DNA of 64,000 bases from Lampris incognitus (Eukaryota; Chordata; Actinopteri; Lampriformes; Lampridae). Every line of letters begins with the position of its first letter. Within the stretch, counting starts at the first letter, position 1. This document shows positions 22,699 through 36,500 of the stretch, in pieces. The DNA lies in NCBI RefSeq assembly GCF_029633865.1, contig NC_079217.1, forward strand, positions 59,627,578 through 59,691,577, given 5' to 3'. The notes beneath the pieces were generated by a model. It did not search any database and was not told where the DNA came from. It worked only from the letters and a program-made list of their open reading frames with translations. A program made the translations under genes and the position numbers.

Positions 22699-24811
22699 TA
22701 TACAGAAGACTACCTGTCCACCGTTTGTGGCAGTATGAGCTCATCCATATCGTGGAGGGCCAGGTATTTGGAGCGGTACATGTATCTGTAGACGCAGTCA
22801 GTCAGGGCAGGGATCTGACCATAGTAGTGCATCTGACCGGGGCTGTACTGAGGCTGCCAACCCCTAGACACATTCATCAGGCTGGACAAGTGCCATGGAA
22901 TCACCTCCACAAGACCTGGTAGCATGTAACCACACAAAAAAACACAAAAAACAAAACAGAGAAACATCAGCAAAGCAAATAGTACTTTTCTTGGAGAGAA
23001 TGTGTGGAATAACTGAAAGCATTGGAAAGGTGTTTACTACAGACATGTGAAAAGCCAATCCTGAGACCTAACATTACATTTTAATGGCAAAAACTCACAG
23101 CGAGAAGATTTTGTGTTGATTTCTATTACAGGCCATTCCATATGCAGAAATAACCAAGTAGCATACAAGTAAAACTTACTGGGTAATATGAGTAAAATAG
23201 GGTCTTTTCTATATCTCTGGTTTGTTTCCTTGTCATTATAATGTGATGTTAAATATAATCCACATCAAACACTGTATGGGATACATACACACATCACATT
23301 GTACCAAACAGTGTTGTGAATCCTTTGTATCACAGGGTAAATAGTAATTATGTGCTAAACTGGAATATAAGGTCAATGTTGGACATCCTGCTGAGTAACA
23401 TAACCACAGTAAATATAATACTACATCTGTTTAAGTACATAAAACCCTGAACGTTGTTTCACATGTGCATACTTCAACACCGATTAGAAAGACCACTTAA
23501 GACAAAGGAGCAGCTGATCACGTGACTACATTCCCACTTCATATTTTTTGATTGTCAAAGGAGTTTCCATGAACCATTTGGTGCAAAAACTCAAACACAA
23601 AAACCACCTCAAGTGAGGGTTCAGAATGTTTGGCAATAGGACGTCCGGGCAGCGTGGCGGTCTGTTCTGTTGTCTGTCAACATGGGGATCGCCAGTTCGA
23701 ACTGAAGCTGTGTTGCCTTGGTTGGGCGTCCCTACAGACACGAGCAGAAGCGAAACTTCCCAGCAAAGGGAAGTCAGACATTGGATGCACCAAACTACAT
23801 TAGAAGTAAGCAGTTTGTTGTAATTTTCGTCGTTTTTTGCCTAACTTTTTTTCAGTTTTCACCTATTTTTTCTAGTGTGCCATGGTGTACAGAAAACACA
23901 GCCATGCTGTACTGTGTAACGTGCTCCGCATGTCTGACTTCCTGTGACGCGTCCATAGCGACAGCGATGCTGTGACATCACTCGGACTCTTCCCCATTGG
24001 CCGTGTCTGTGAGTGGGAAGCCGGATGTGGGAATGTGTCCTGCTCGCTACACTAGCGCCTCCTCTGGTCGGTCGGGGTGCCTGTTTGGGGGGGAGGGGGA
24101 ACTGGGGGGAATAGCGTGATCCTCCCCTGCGCTACGTCCCCCTGGCGAAACTCCTCACTGTCAGGTGAAAAGAAGTGGCTGGTGACTCCACATGTATCGG
24201 AGGAGTCTGTGGTAGTCTGCAGCCCTCCCCGGATCAGCAGAGGGGGTGGAGCAGCAACCGGGACAGCTCGGAATATTAGGGTAATTGGCTGGATACAATT
24301 GGGGAGAAAAAGGGGAGGGGGTTTGTAATATTGAGGAAGTTTGATTGAATGTTGCCGGTTCCATCAAGCTTTTCCAGTGTGACACTCCACTTCTTCTTTC
24401 GTCTTGTTCCCTGTTTCTCAGGGGTCGCCACAGCGGAATTTGCAGTTTCCATCGGTACCCTGTGAGGGCACAGCACCAATGGTGGCTGTTGTTAACCCGG
24501 GCCTCGACTAATCCGGTATGGAGCCTCGGTATGGTCTTGTTAATCCGCATACTGATTTGGCAAATTTGTACGTCTGATGTCCTTCCTGACACAACCACTA
24601 AGCCTATGGACGGGGTCACAGGTAAAGCGCTGGACGCCATCCCAGTATTCATGGAGTTACGCCACGCCTTTCGCTACTAATGTGACACTCCACAATGCAC
24701 ATAATGATGTTTTGATGGAAAAACGGCTATTAATATCTATTTTACTTGTGTCATGTAGTTATTTCTGTGTAATTTAAAGGGTTACTGAGGATTTGATTAC
24801 AGACGGGGACT

Positions 24812-24857
<46 letters not shown>

Positions 24858-27529
24858 TGTTTGTGTACAAACAAACCTATGGTGGTGCCAGGCCAACAGC
24901 CTCTCCCTGAATGTCAGTAAACCCAAGAAGCTTCAGCAATAAGGAACATTTATTTGTCATTAATTTGATGTACGCAAGGACATGTGTACTTATGTATATA
25001 TGTACATATGTGGGCTGGGGAGAAACACAGCAGTGTAACACAAAGACAAAAACACACATCCAAAACCTACAAGAACACATATACCCAAACTAAAATTTTT
25101 TTTAAAAAAAAATACAAAAACATATATTCAACAAACAAAAAAAATCTACTGCCAAAAAAATTCCACTTTTCCAAGAGAGTGAACGCCAGCCAGGATGACT
25201 GTCAGAACTGCCGGTCTGCATGGGCTGGCAGTTAGCTTAGCCTGCCCCGCTTCCGCATCCTGTCAGACCGCCCTCGGTGTTTTCTCTTTGGGTGCAGCTC
25301 CGGGCAGGGCCGTGCTCCCTGGGTCCACCGGACGCAGAAGACCAGGCTCCCCCAGCCGATCCAATGTCAGCTCTCCCAGCCAGACACCCCCGACACACCT
25401 CCCTGCACTTCCCACGACGACACCAAAAACACATTCAACGCCTGGCGAGGCCACCACCAGACCGCCCTCGGTGTTATCGAGGTTAACTTAGCTTGTTGTG
25501 GATTTTAGAAAAACATGGCAAAAGACCTACACACCTCTCTGTATCAACAGGGTCCCAGTAGAAAGGGTGAGCAGCTTCAGGTACCTCAGTGTTCACGTTA
25601 CTGAGGACCTAACATCGACACTTCATACAGACACGTTGATGAAAAGTGTCTGTATGAAGGCAGCGTCTTTATCACCCTAGGCAACTGAAGAAGTTCAGTG
25701 TCTCCAGATCCAGAGAACCTTTTATTCTGGTGCAGTTGAGAGCATCCTGGAAGGGTGCCTCACTGCCTGGTATGGGAAGTGCATCTCTCAAGACCATAAA
25801 GCCCTGCAGAGCGTGGTATGGTCTGCTGAGCATTCCTGGTCCGCACTCATCCCACTATAGGACTTGTACTTCAGGCGGTGGACCAGGACCAGGGTTAAAA
25901 GGGTAGTTATGGATCCCCATGATCTCAATAATTTTTCAGCTGCTGCAGCCAGCAAGATGCCTCCGCAGCCACAACGCCAACACAGAGAGCCTCATAAGGA
26001 GTTTCTTCCCAACGGCCATAAGGACACTAAACCCAAGTAAACAACAATTATATTTGTAATACTACTGCCAGTTTTACCTCTTTATTATGCCTCGGACACT
26101 TTACTCATCCAGTCTTTTTGCACACTTGTACTTACTTGTACATAGCATATATACCTACGTCTCATTATTGTATTCATTTCTCTTGTTGCACAGCGTTGTA
26201 TTTGCCAAGAAATAATTTCACTGCTTATTGTACTTGTACATGACACATGTAATAAACCTTTCAATCTTAGAATCTGTACCTGTGTTTTGGTAGTAGTCCA
26301 ATAGCACCTGTGTTTTAGAACTGCAGTTGGTCTTGTAGACGACTACTCGAGTGACACCCAGGAGTCGAAGCATCTCGATGCTCTGGACCAGCTGAAAGGT
26401 CCACATGACAGGGTTATCACACTCCCATTCACATGACATACCTCACATACAGTGTCACACAAGGCCAGTGTCTGATGTCTTGATGCAAGCTCAATAATCC
26501 AGGTAAGAAAATCCCTGAAAGTTGAATCAGTTCATCATCAAACGCCCAGTTAGAATAACCACACACACCCAGGGCCACATTGAAAAGGGCTTGGTTAAGG
26601 GTGGTTATCCTAACTGGACGTTTGTCAAAGCCAGGAAGACGGCCAAACAGTGTTCCAGCCTATTGAAGAGAGGAGATGGTCAACAGCTGCCCAAGCATAA
26701 ACAAGTGGTGTATTTGTATGTGGCGGGAGTGTCGGGACAGTTGAGATGCATATTTTCTGAGCACTGCGTCTCGGTTGCGTTCAAATCCAAAACACGCTGC
26801 ACCAGAAGTTGGTCCACCCCAAGGATCATGTCCCTCGGCACAAACAGAGCAATATAGTGTACCCTGTTAAGTACCAGGAGGATTGCCGTGACTTGAACAT
26901 TGCGGAAACTGAACAGACGCTGGCCAAGAGGATGACACATCACAGGAGAGCTAACATGTCAGACCAGGACTCCACAGTCTATACCCACCTACACCATCTA
27001 CAGACCAGTGGCCCACTCCTTCAAGGATGAGGATGGGCACACCCTTGATAAGGAAGAACGCTGGTTTGAACGGGAAGTCAGAGGCTAGAGGGAACGACCA
27101 TCCCTGAACCGGGGGGGGGGGGTGAGAGTACATCTGTAGCCTTCTTACAATGCTGTGATTCCCAAATCCTCTGAATATTACACATGGTCATTTTAACTCT
27201 AGTTAATGGTCACGGCAATTTGCATATGAAACCGATCACTGGTTTCGGTTGTGACACAACTGTATTGTTTATAAGGGTGGGGATACCTGCAGCCAGTTGA
27301 GACTGATGAAGTCCCTTACATGAGTGACGAAAAGGTCTCTCCCACTAAACGTTGTGTCCAGATGAACTGATTCAACAGTCTGGGCCAGTGTCTGAATTCA
27401 TAATTGTGATAATCACTGGCCAAAGTCTCGATGTCCTGACTGTGACTTGTAAAAGTTCTCTATTTAACCTTTTGAAATGCAGTATGCAGCTTATTATTTC
27501 TGTGGAGGGGGAAGGATTATGTGTTTGGT

Positions 27530-27560
<31 letters not shown>

Positions 27561-30500
27561 CCATGGCTAATCTCACAGACTGCTATATCTATCAACCTAA
27601 AAAAATGTTGTGCCCAGTTATGAGTGTGTGATGAAGGACCTCTCGTGGGTGCAATAATTTAAATCCTTCGAAAAAATGATTGCTCTCACTATCGCCCTTC
27701 CGTTTCTCCATTCTCTCTCTAGCTCACTTGTCCAACCCTGCTCTGCATCGCTGACCGATCTCAGTCAACCATGCGCATGCACGACTTGCATCTACGTTTG
27801 AGTCAAAAGATCAGGCAGTGATAGTGTCAACACCAAAACATTATGTATCCGGGTGGGAGTCTTGAAAGTACATGTAGGGTATGCAACTATTCTGAGTATA
27901 GTCGTATATGATTGGGTTAGTATCAGGCAAGCCTCCTCCATTGTAGCCAATCAGAGTGAGGCTCTCTAACACAACGGGGGAAGGAAAAAAAAGAAGAAGA
28001 GAGGCACGGTGTGCGAGAGCTTTGCGGCTGTGTGTGTGTCACTGAACATTTTTTTTTCCTAATAGACAAATACGAAATCCAAAGAGAGACAGACACGTAC
28101 TGTACGTGGAGTGAGTGTGTTACCGTCTACAAGAATCATTTGGGACGAATTCGTGTTTCCTGGGGTGCGTCGGAGAAGGTGTCCTGCTTGGAGGCTGCGA
28201 GTGACCACCAGCTAGCATGAATTCCCCCGACTAGCAATGGAGTGTTTGAAATGGTCATGGACTGAAGATGTGGAAGTGAGTGCTTCATCGGTGCCGTGAG
28301 TTTCAGGGGAACATTTGCCATTGTTGTAGTGTGCATGAGGCACGAAGAGGATTCTAGACAGACATTATTAGACAATAGTGTTTAGTGATTGGACTCTCTC
28401 CAGCACTAGCTTAGTACCGCACTGGATAAGCCTATAGTACTAACGTTAGTCTATTAGTCAGTGAAGCTAGCTAGCTCACTGGTCGTAGCGGCTCGTTAGT
28501 TCTCAATACTGGGACTGCACGCGTTCAGATGAACTGTTGGATGCTGAGAAGAGGACTCGGAGGACAGTCGCGTTTTTTTAGTTTTGTGACGGAAGACTGT
28601 TTGCCTGAGTGAAAGTTATTTCAAGAGCAGTGTGAACATTGAACGCATTGCATTGCTGTTGGCGCCATCTAACGTCTACAGCGAGTCACGTAGACTACAC
28701 GCACGTCACGTGGTTTGCCCTGCCGTACAGGCGTCTCTCTAGCGGCTCATCTCATGTGCCCAGGATTCATCAGACTGGTATTTGTGTCAATTTCGTTATT
28801 ACTCATTACTAGACTGTGTTAAAAAAACGAACTGAACTATTTATGTTTGAACATTCATTGGCTTTGATACTCAACATTGAGAGAGTTTCTCATTTGAGCT
28901 AGTGTTGACATGTTGTATACCAAGAGATACTGTGCACACAAAGAAAGTCACACTCTATGTTTGGTTTTTTTTTGCATTTTTTTTTTGTGCTATTGTCAAC
29001 GTATAGTATTACATTCAATTAATACTAAACTGTTGTTGCCTATTGATTCATCTTTACTGTGTTTGGAGTTCAGGGCTTATTACAATACTTGCCTGAGGGT
29101 TTATAAGTATTTTGGAGTTGTGTACTTACCTTGGAGTAGGGGCATCTCAACTGTCTTGTTAGTTCTGGGGAGGGAGGGTTATGCTGAGTTGGACCCATAG
29201 CACAGCATACACTCTATACGTCAGCGGCCGCCGTGTCAAATACCTTAGCATGAAGCCCACCCCACGATATCTTATAGGGTGTAACGTACTAACCACTCTG
29301 TTCAGCAGGATAGTCATCCACATACTTACCCATGTAGGTACTGAGACTAATTGCATTGGGAATGGGGACCCAGATCCCTTCATTAACCTAATCTTTCAAG
29401 GTAAATAAGTACTATTACTACCCCTACAAGGCGTGGCTTATTATGCCCGCTACATAAACAAGAAGTCGATCGTATTTTGCAAGCCAGCAAAATCATTCAC
29501 TGCTGATCTCAGCACGAGAACTGGAGGAACTCTGGATGAACCAAAAATGATTCACCTGATTCATCTCATTCGTGCAGATCTCCACCAGTCGCTGCCCATC
29601 TTTCGGCGAAGCTTGAAAATTCACCTCTTCAAGAACTACTACCCTGTTACTTGCTCATAGCACTTATTGTATTCACTCGGTAAAAAAGTTAAAAAAACTC
29701 TTTCTCGCGCTTTAACTTGAGCACTGGTTTTGCTCTTAGATGCTTGTTTAGAGAGGAGATGTACTTATGACCTCTGATGACGAGTAGTTCTCCTGATTTC
29801 CTACGTTAAATGCACTTATTGTAAGTCGCTTTGGATAAAAGTGTCGGCTAAATGACTGTAATGTAATGTGATTCGTACACCTGGTGGAGATCTGCACTCT
29901 ATTGAGTGTACTCCTCTAGTTAGTGTCTTTATTATCATATCAATAGTTTTTATTGTGTTATTGTGTCCAGTTCCTGGTTTGAGCTGTCTTCTCCAATGCA
30001 CAGAACTATGGTAAATGTTAGAAACAAAACAACAAAATCTAGATAAGATACTACAAGATAAGATACTACATATCAAAGCAAAACAGGACACACAGGACAA
30101 TCAAAAGAGGGAACACTACAGAACAGAAGATAAAAATCAAAGAACAGAAGAGAGTAGATGAATTAATGAAATAACAGAAGTAAGCTGATGGTAGTCTACC
30201 TGCAGTGTGTTGGTGAAGTCAAACATGGTTGAGAAGCAAACGGTGAAGTTGTGAGGGAAGGATTCACTCTTCATCTCCTGGTTTAACACCTCCAGGAAGA
30301 CCAGCGGCTCTCCCCCATCTTTCTCTAAGAGGCCACAGAGAAGACCCAGAGTTGACCGACCAATTTCAACAATATTGACATTCAGGTTGGTGCAATGCAC
30401 ATATTTCTTTCTGTTCACTAATTGTACATGTGATGTGAGAGCTAAGTATCAAAGTAGAAAACTATGATGGTAATAAAGTGGTCCAGCCATGTCATTATAT

Positions 30501-33500
30501 TGCAAGGCAAGATGGCTGCAAAGTTGTAGCTGCAAGGTGGCGGATGAATCACGCACTAAAATCCCCGTCACGCTTTCTCCATCTGAAAAAAATTATGTCT
30601 CCCCAAATAAAATCTGTTTCTAACACAGCTAAAGCCACCAACTGATTTTTGTTCTACGAGTCGAATACTGTCTTATGGAGGCACTCGTGAATTTTGAAGC
30701 AGTAATTTCATCATGAGCAATGTTGATTCCTAATATTATTGCTTCCTAATATTGTTGACTCCATCCCTGTGTCAAATAAATCTGAGATGCTTAATCGTTT
30801 TAACAAATATTTTATAGCCTCCTCTTTGGCACATTATCTGATGGCATACCATCCATACACCCCCCCCCCCCCCCCGCGCCAGTCATGCCTCTAATACTCA
30901 CACTTTCTCCTTCACCCCCTTTTCTGTTAAGGAGGTTTGTAAGGCCTTAAAAGGACCTTGACCCTAGAAAGTCGGCAGGCCCCGACAGTCTCCCCCCTTA
31001 CTTTTTATGCCTGGCTTGTAGTATCCTGACTACATGAAATAAGCACACACACAGGATTTGTTTACTTATATATTGATGAAAACGTAGAGAGCACTACACA
31101 GCACAGCCATCTCAGCAGGCATTCATTACATAACAGAACTACATCCGGGGGAAGGTCCTAGGTAGTAATGGGTAAACCAATTTACTGCTACTGCCACCTA
31201 GTGGACATACAGGTAAGTGGATCTGGTTTATTACACAAGTTACTACACTCCCCCACCGTTAGGCTAACAAAAAGTTTCTGCACAGGGATCAACAATACTA
31301 ATAACGAGAAACACAGTAGGCATGTGCCAAACGGGACCTCCAACTAGTGTAATGTGATTCAAAATGACTCATTCTAGTCAACATTTAACAGGCACTTTCG
31401 AGTAAACAATTGTTTGTTTGTTTTTTGCTTTTTGTTTTTTTCTAACATGTTTTCAATACTACCTAGGAAGTTCAGGGTGAACTACCTGACTCCCGTGAGA
31501 TCAAGGCACATTCTTGCCTTTCCTGGAACATGATCTCACCACTACCTATCATAGTCTTTCAGATAAGTTGGGGAACGCTTCTGCCGGGTGGACTGACAAA
31601 CCTCCTGTGGCGGTGGTGCGACAGGTAAGACCACTCTTTCAGGGATCACCCTCTCTGGCCCCCGGGGTTCAACCGCAGGCTTCTGTTCGACCCCCAGGTT
31701 CTCTGATAGTCTCACAGGAGCTACTTCTGAACTGCATTCCAGCTCCTCTGGAGGTTCCATAGGTTGGTCTGGAGATTGGCAGGACTACAGGTGACGTGCT
31801 CGCACCTGGTCAATGTGTCTCCTCATCCTCTGTCCACTGCCAAGAATCACCGTATAGGAAACAGGACCAGAAGACGACTCAACTGCAGCTGGAATTCATT
31901 TTGGTCCTAAGCCGTAATTCCTTGTGTATACAGCATCCCCGGGTGCAAATCTTCTCAGCTTGGCCGTTTTGTCATGATATTCTTTCTGTTTCAGCTGTTT
32001 CTGTTGAATTTTCAACTTTAGGTCAGGTTTCAGTAGGTCAAACGCAGATCTCAGTCATCTGGACATCAACATTTCTGCAGGCGACAACCCTGTCGTCGCC
32101 TGAGGGGTGATGCGGTAGCTGAACAAGAACCTGGAAACTGGCCTCGATGCTATCTCCTCTCATTTTTTTCATCCCTTCTTTAAAGGTCTGCACCGCCCGC
32201 TCCGCTAAACCGTTAGAGGAGGAGTAGAACGGCACTGAGGTGACATGCTGAATCCCGTTCTGTGACATAAAATGGCTGAATTCCGCACTTGTGAAGCAAC
32301 TGCCGTTGTCAGACACCAACATCTGTGGCAATCCATGGACTGCGAAGCACTGCCGTAGCTTTTCAATTGTTGCATGTGTTGTAGAGGCATTCAGCGGATA
32401 AACCTCTAGCCACTTCGAATGTGCGTCAATTATTACCAAGAACATCTTGCCCAAGAATGGCCCTGCGTAGTCCACATGAATGCGAGACCATGGCAGCTCG
32501 GGCCATTCCCAGGGGTGCAGTGGTGCATTAGGTGGCGATTTTCTATTTTGCTGGCATTCCACGCATATGCTGGCCTCCTTTCTGATATCCTCGTCCATCC
32601 GCGGCCACCAAATGTAAGACCTTGCTAAACCTTTCATACGAGACATGCCCGGATGTGACTGATGGAGCATCTTCAACAGAGCAGACCACCCCTGCGGAGG
32701 AATCACTGTTCTGGCTCCCCACAGGACACACCCATCTCGCGTACTCAACTTCAGACGGTGGGTGTGATATGGCATGAGTTGGGGATCCTTCACCTCTGGC
32801 CAGCCATTCAAGACATAGCTGTGCACCAGGGACAGTGTGGCATCCCTCGCCATCCACTTCCTGACTTGTGACATGTTCACCGGTACATCATCCATATGAT
32901 CCATCATCAGCACTTGATCCTGTAGACCGTGATCCTCAACCAGCTCTGGAACCGGGAGTCAACTGAGAGCATCGTCGTTACTATGATACTTGCCCGGCTT
33001 GTAGATTATCTGATACATGTATACTCGAAGTAGAACTGCCCATCTCTGAATTCTTGGGGAAACCATCTGGGGGACAGGTTTCATCTCATGGACTAAGGAT
33101 AGTAAGGGCTTATGGTCAGTGGCGATCGTGAATCTACGACCATAGAGATATTTATGAAATCTCCGTATTCCAAAGATCACGGCCAGGCCCTCTTTATCTA
33201 GCTGAGAGTACCTTTCTCAGAAGGAGTGAGTGTCCTTGACATAAACCCTAGTGGTTTTTCTGTGCCATCGGGCATCTTGTGCGAAAGCATTGCTCCCACC
33301 CCATACGATGAGACGTCACATGCTAGGATCAATTCTCTGTCCACAGAGTAATGGACTAGCACGCTTGCTGATTGGAGAAGCTCTTTTGACTTTTGGAAAG
33401 CTTCATCTCACTTTGTAGTCCTTGCCCATTTTTCATCTTTCCAGAGGAGCTGGTGCATCGGCGCAAGCAGCGTGGAGAGGTTGGGAAGGAAACGGTTATA

Positions 33501-36500
33501 GTAGTTAAGTAAACCAAGATATGCCTTGAGCTCTGTGACACTGGACAGGGACGGAGCTTCCACAGTGGCTTTAACCTTCGACTTCATGGGATGCAAACCC
33601 TGCGCGTCTACTTTATGTCCCAGATAGTACACCTCATTTTCCAGCAGTTGGCACTTGCTTCGTTTTAGCTGTAACCCAGCCTCCTCCAGCCACCTAAGCA
33701 CTTCATTCAGGTTTCGCAGATGTTCTTCCTTGCTAGCCCCAGTGACGAGAATGTCGTCTAAGTATACTGCAACCATGGGTATGCCCTGTAGAAGACCCTC
33801 CATAGTTCTCTGAAACACGGCCAGCGCTGACGATACCCCAAAGGGTAGGCGGTTGTAAGTAAAAAGGCCTTTGTGAGTATTCACCGTGAGGTACTTTTTA
33901 GACTCATCATCCGTGAGAATTTGAGCACATGCATGGCTCACGTCTAATTTAGAAAATTGCTGCCCCCCCGACAAGGCCACAAACAAATTGTCAATTCTCG
34001 GAATAGGATACTGCTCTAGCGGAAAGACACGATTGCCAGTTAGTTTGTAGTCTCCACAGAGTCTAATTGAGCCATCCGGTTTCAAAACTGGAACCACGGG
34101 ACACGCCCACTGTGAGTATGACTGGCGTAATGATCTGCTCTTTTAACAGTCTGTTGATCTCTGCTTCCACTTTAGGGCGCATTGCGAATGGAACAGATCG
34201 TGGGTGGAAGAATCTGGGCGTGGTGTCAGGTGCAACATGGATTGTGGCCTGAACCCCCTATAAGGTCCCAAGCTCATCTTTAAAAAACATCCTCGTGCTT
34301 TGCAAGCACCTGTTGCAATGTCAGCTCTTCTACTTTCATATGCTTAATTTCTCCCCAATTAAGGTTTATTTGCTCCAGCCAACCTCTACCTAGCAGAGTT
34401 GGACCAGTACCACCCACTACATAGAGAGGTAAGATTTTCTGCTGGTTCTGGTATTGGACAATTACCTCTGCGACCCCTAACACCTTTATGCTTTCCCCTG
34501 TGTAAGTCTTTAATTTAATTGCTGATGGCTTTAATTAAGGCTTTTTTGCATTTGTCCACTGCACTTTAAATTTTGACTCATTCATCAAAGTGATGCTACA
34601 TCCAGTGTCCAGCTCAAATTCCACCATTTTCCCATTGATTTGCATGTCCACTGTAAAGGGTTTCACTTCTGCGTGGCTACTTTGTACGCTGTACATTGAA
34701 AACGCCTGTTCCGAGCCCTCTGATTCGTCTGAATCAACTGTGACATGATGTGAGCGGCTGCTGTGGCCTCTGCCCTGCGCATTGCTACGGTGCCTTCGAT
34801 CTCTGTTCGTTTTAGCTTCACTGCGCTTTTTCTTGTTTCTACACGCCCGCGCAATGTGGCCCATCATTCCACACGAATGGCATTTTTCTTGTTTAAATCG
34901 GCAATCCGACGGTGCATGTTTGCCTTTGCAACGGTAACAGTCTTTCATTTCACCCTCTGCGCGGTTCTCAGTTCTCCTTTGCGATGCCAGTAGCTCGCTA
35001 CTGTGTTCCCCTATTCTATTGCCTGCCGCTTTCCCCTGCAAATCTTGAGCATGTTTTTCGGCGGACTCCATGGCTATAGCTGTTTTAAGTGCGTACTCAA
35101 ATGCGAGATTGGTTTCCGACAATAACCTCCTCTGAATGCGTTCGTTGTTTATTCCGCATACAAGCCGATCACGGAGCATTTGTAAAAGCGTTTGTCCGCA
35201 ATTGCAGTCTTGAGCTAATCTCTGTAGCTCTGCCACAGACTCAGCAACAGACTCGTTTAGTTGGGCTTTCTCATGCGCGAATCCAATTTAAAGCGCTGTA
35301 CGGTTTCGCTGGGTTTTGGGTTAAAGTGGTATTTAAACAACGTCACTAACTGTCACAGCCCCTCTCCCTTGACACCTGCTGACCCCCCCTTCACCCCGGC
35401 ACACCAGCTGGCCATCAAAGCAATCGCCCAGCTGGCCATCAAAGCAATAGCCCTCTCTCCCTTGACACCTGCTGACCCCTCCTTCTCCCTGGCACACCAG
35501 CTGGCCGTCAAAGCAATCGCCCTCTCTCCCTTGACACCTGCTGACCCCCCCTTCACCCCGGCACACCAGCTGGCCATCAAAGCAATCGCCCTCACCCTTA
35601 AAAAGCCTCCACTGTGGACCAGTCTTCGCTGGAATGTAGCCATTCATGGACTTCTGCCTGCCAGTCTACCTGCCACTGAGCCAACTCCTGCTCTACCCCT
35701 GGGATCGGCCACTTCAATAAAGACTTGATTTCTTCCCTTACCTAGTTGTCCCATCTGCTTTTGGGTTCTTTCCAGATACATGACAGTAACTCTTGGAAAG
35801 TGTGTTCTCCTGGCTTATCAGGGCTTAGTAAACTGCGCATCAGACGATACGTTTGTGCACCGACAACACTTATGAGAACTGACTTCTGTTTGGCTGCATC
35901 CTCTGTTACGTTTGCGATAAAAAAAATGTTTCACAACCTCACAGTATTCTTCCCAGGTTTGAACATTTTGATCAAACGCTCCCAGAGCTCCTATTGTCCC
36001 GGCCATTTTCAATAAAGTTAACTTTTGTTTCTTCCTCCCCCCTCGTTCTTCCAGGAAAAAAAAACCCTCACCCACACGCTCCTCTCGTACAAGCAGCGCT
36101 GTCCGGCTCGAACCTCGTCGCCAAATATGTAGTATCCTGACTACATGAAACAAGCACACACACAAGATTTGTTTACTTATATATTGATGAAAACTTCAGG
36201 AGCATTATACAGCACAGCCACCTCGGCAGGCATTCATTACACAACAGAACTACATCCGGGGGAAAGGTCCTAGGTAATAATGGGTAAACCAATTTACTGC
36301 TACTGCCACCTAGTGGACATACAGGTAAGTGGATCTGGTTTATTACACAAGTTACTACATGGCTGCAGATATTATAGCTGACCTAGTGTTGCAGGTTTTA
36401 ACCTCTTTATACAATTCCCGATGTTTAGAAAACTGCCTATGTTCTCCCTTTACTGAAAGGCGGTAATCACATGGTGTTGAATAACTACAGACCCATTTAC

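Larger units (their letters stand above)
31017..36359 (-). mobile_element. nearly complete Gypsy (Ty3) retrotransposon
   Basis: Two LTRs (36128-36359 and 31017-31247, about 95% alike) flank gag-pol, with 5-bp duplications tggct at 31012-31016 and 36360-36364. The primer site TTTGGCGACGAGG follows the 5' LTR; 11 bases fit the 3' end of a tRNA-Ser. A purine tract ggtgggggag precedes the 3' LTR. Gag, zinc knuckles, protease, RT, RNase H and integrase are all recognisable but frameshifted. A minisatellite block lies inside gag. Confidence 0.92.
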
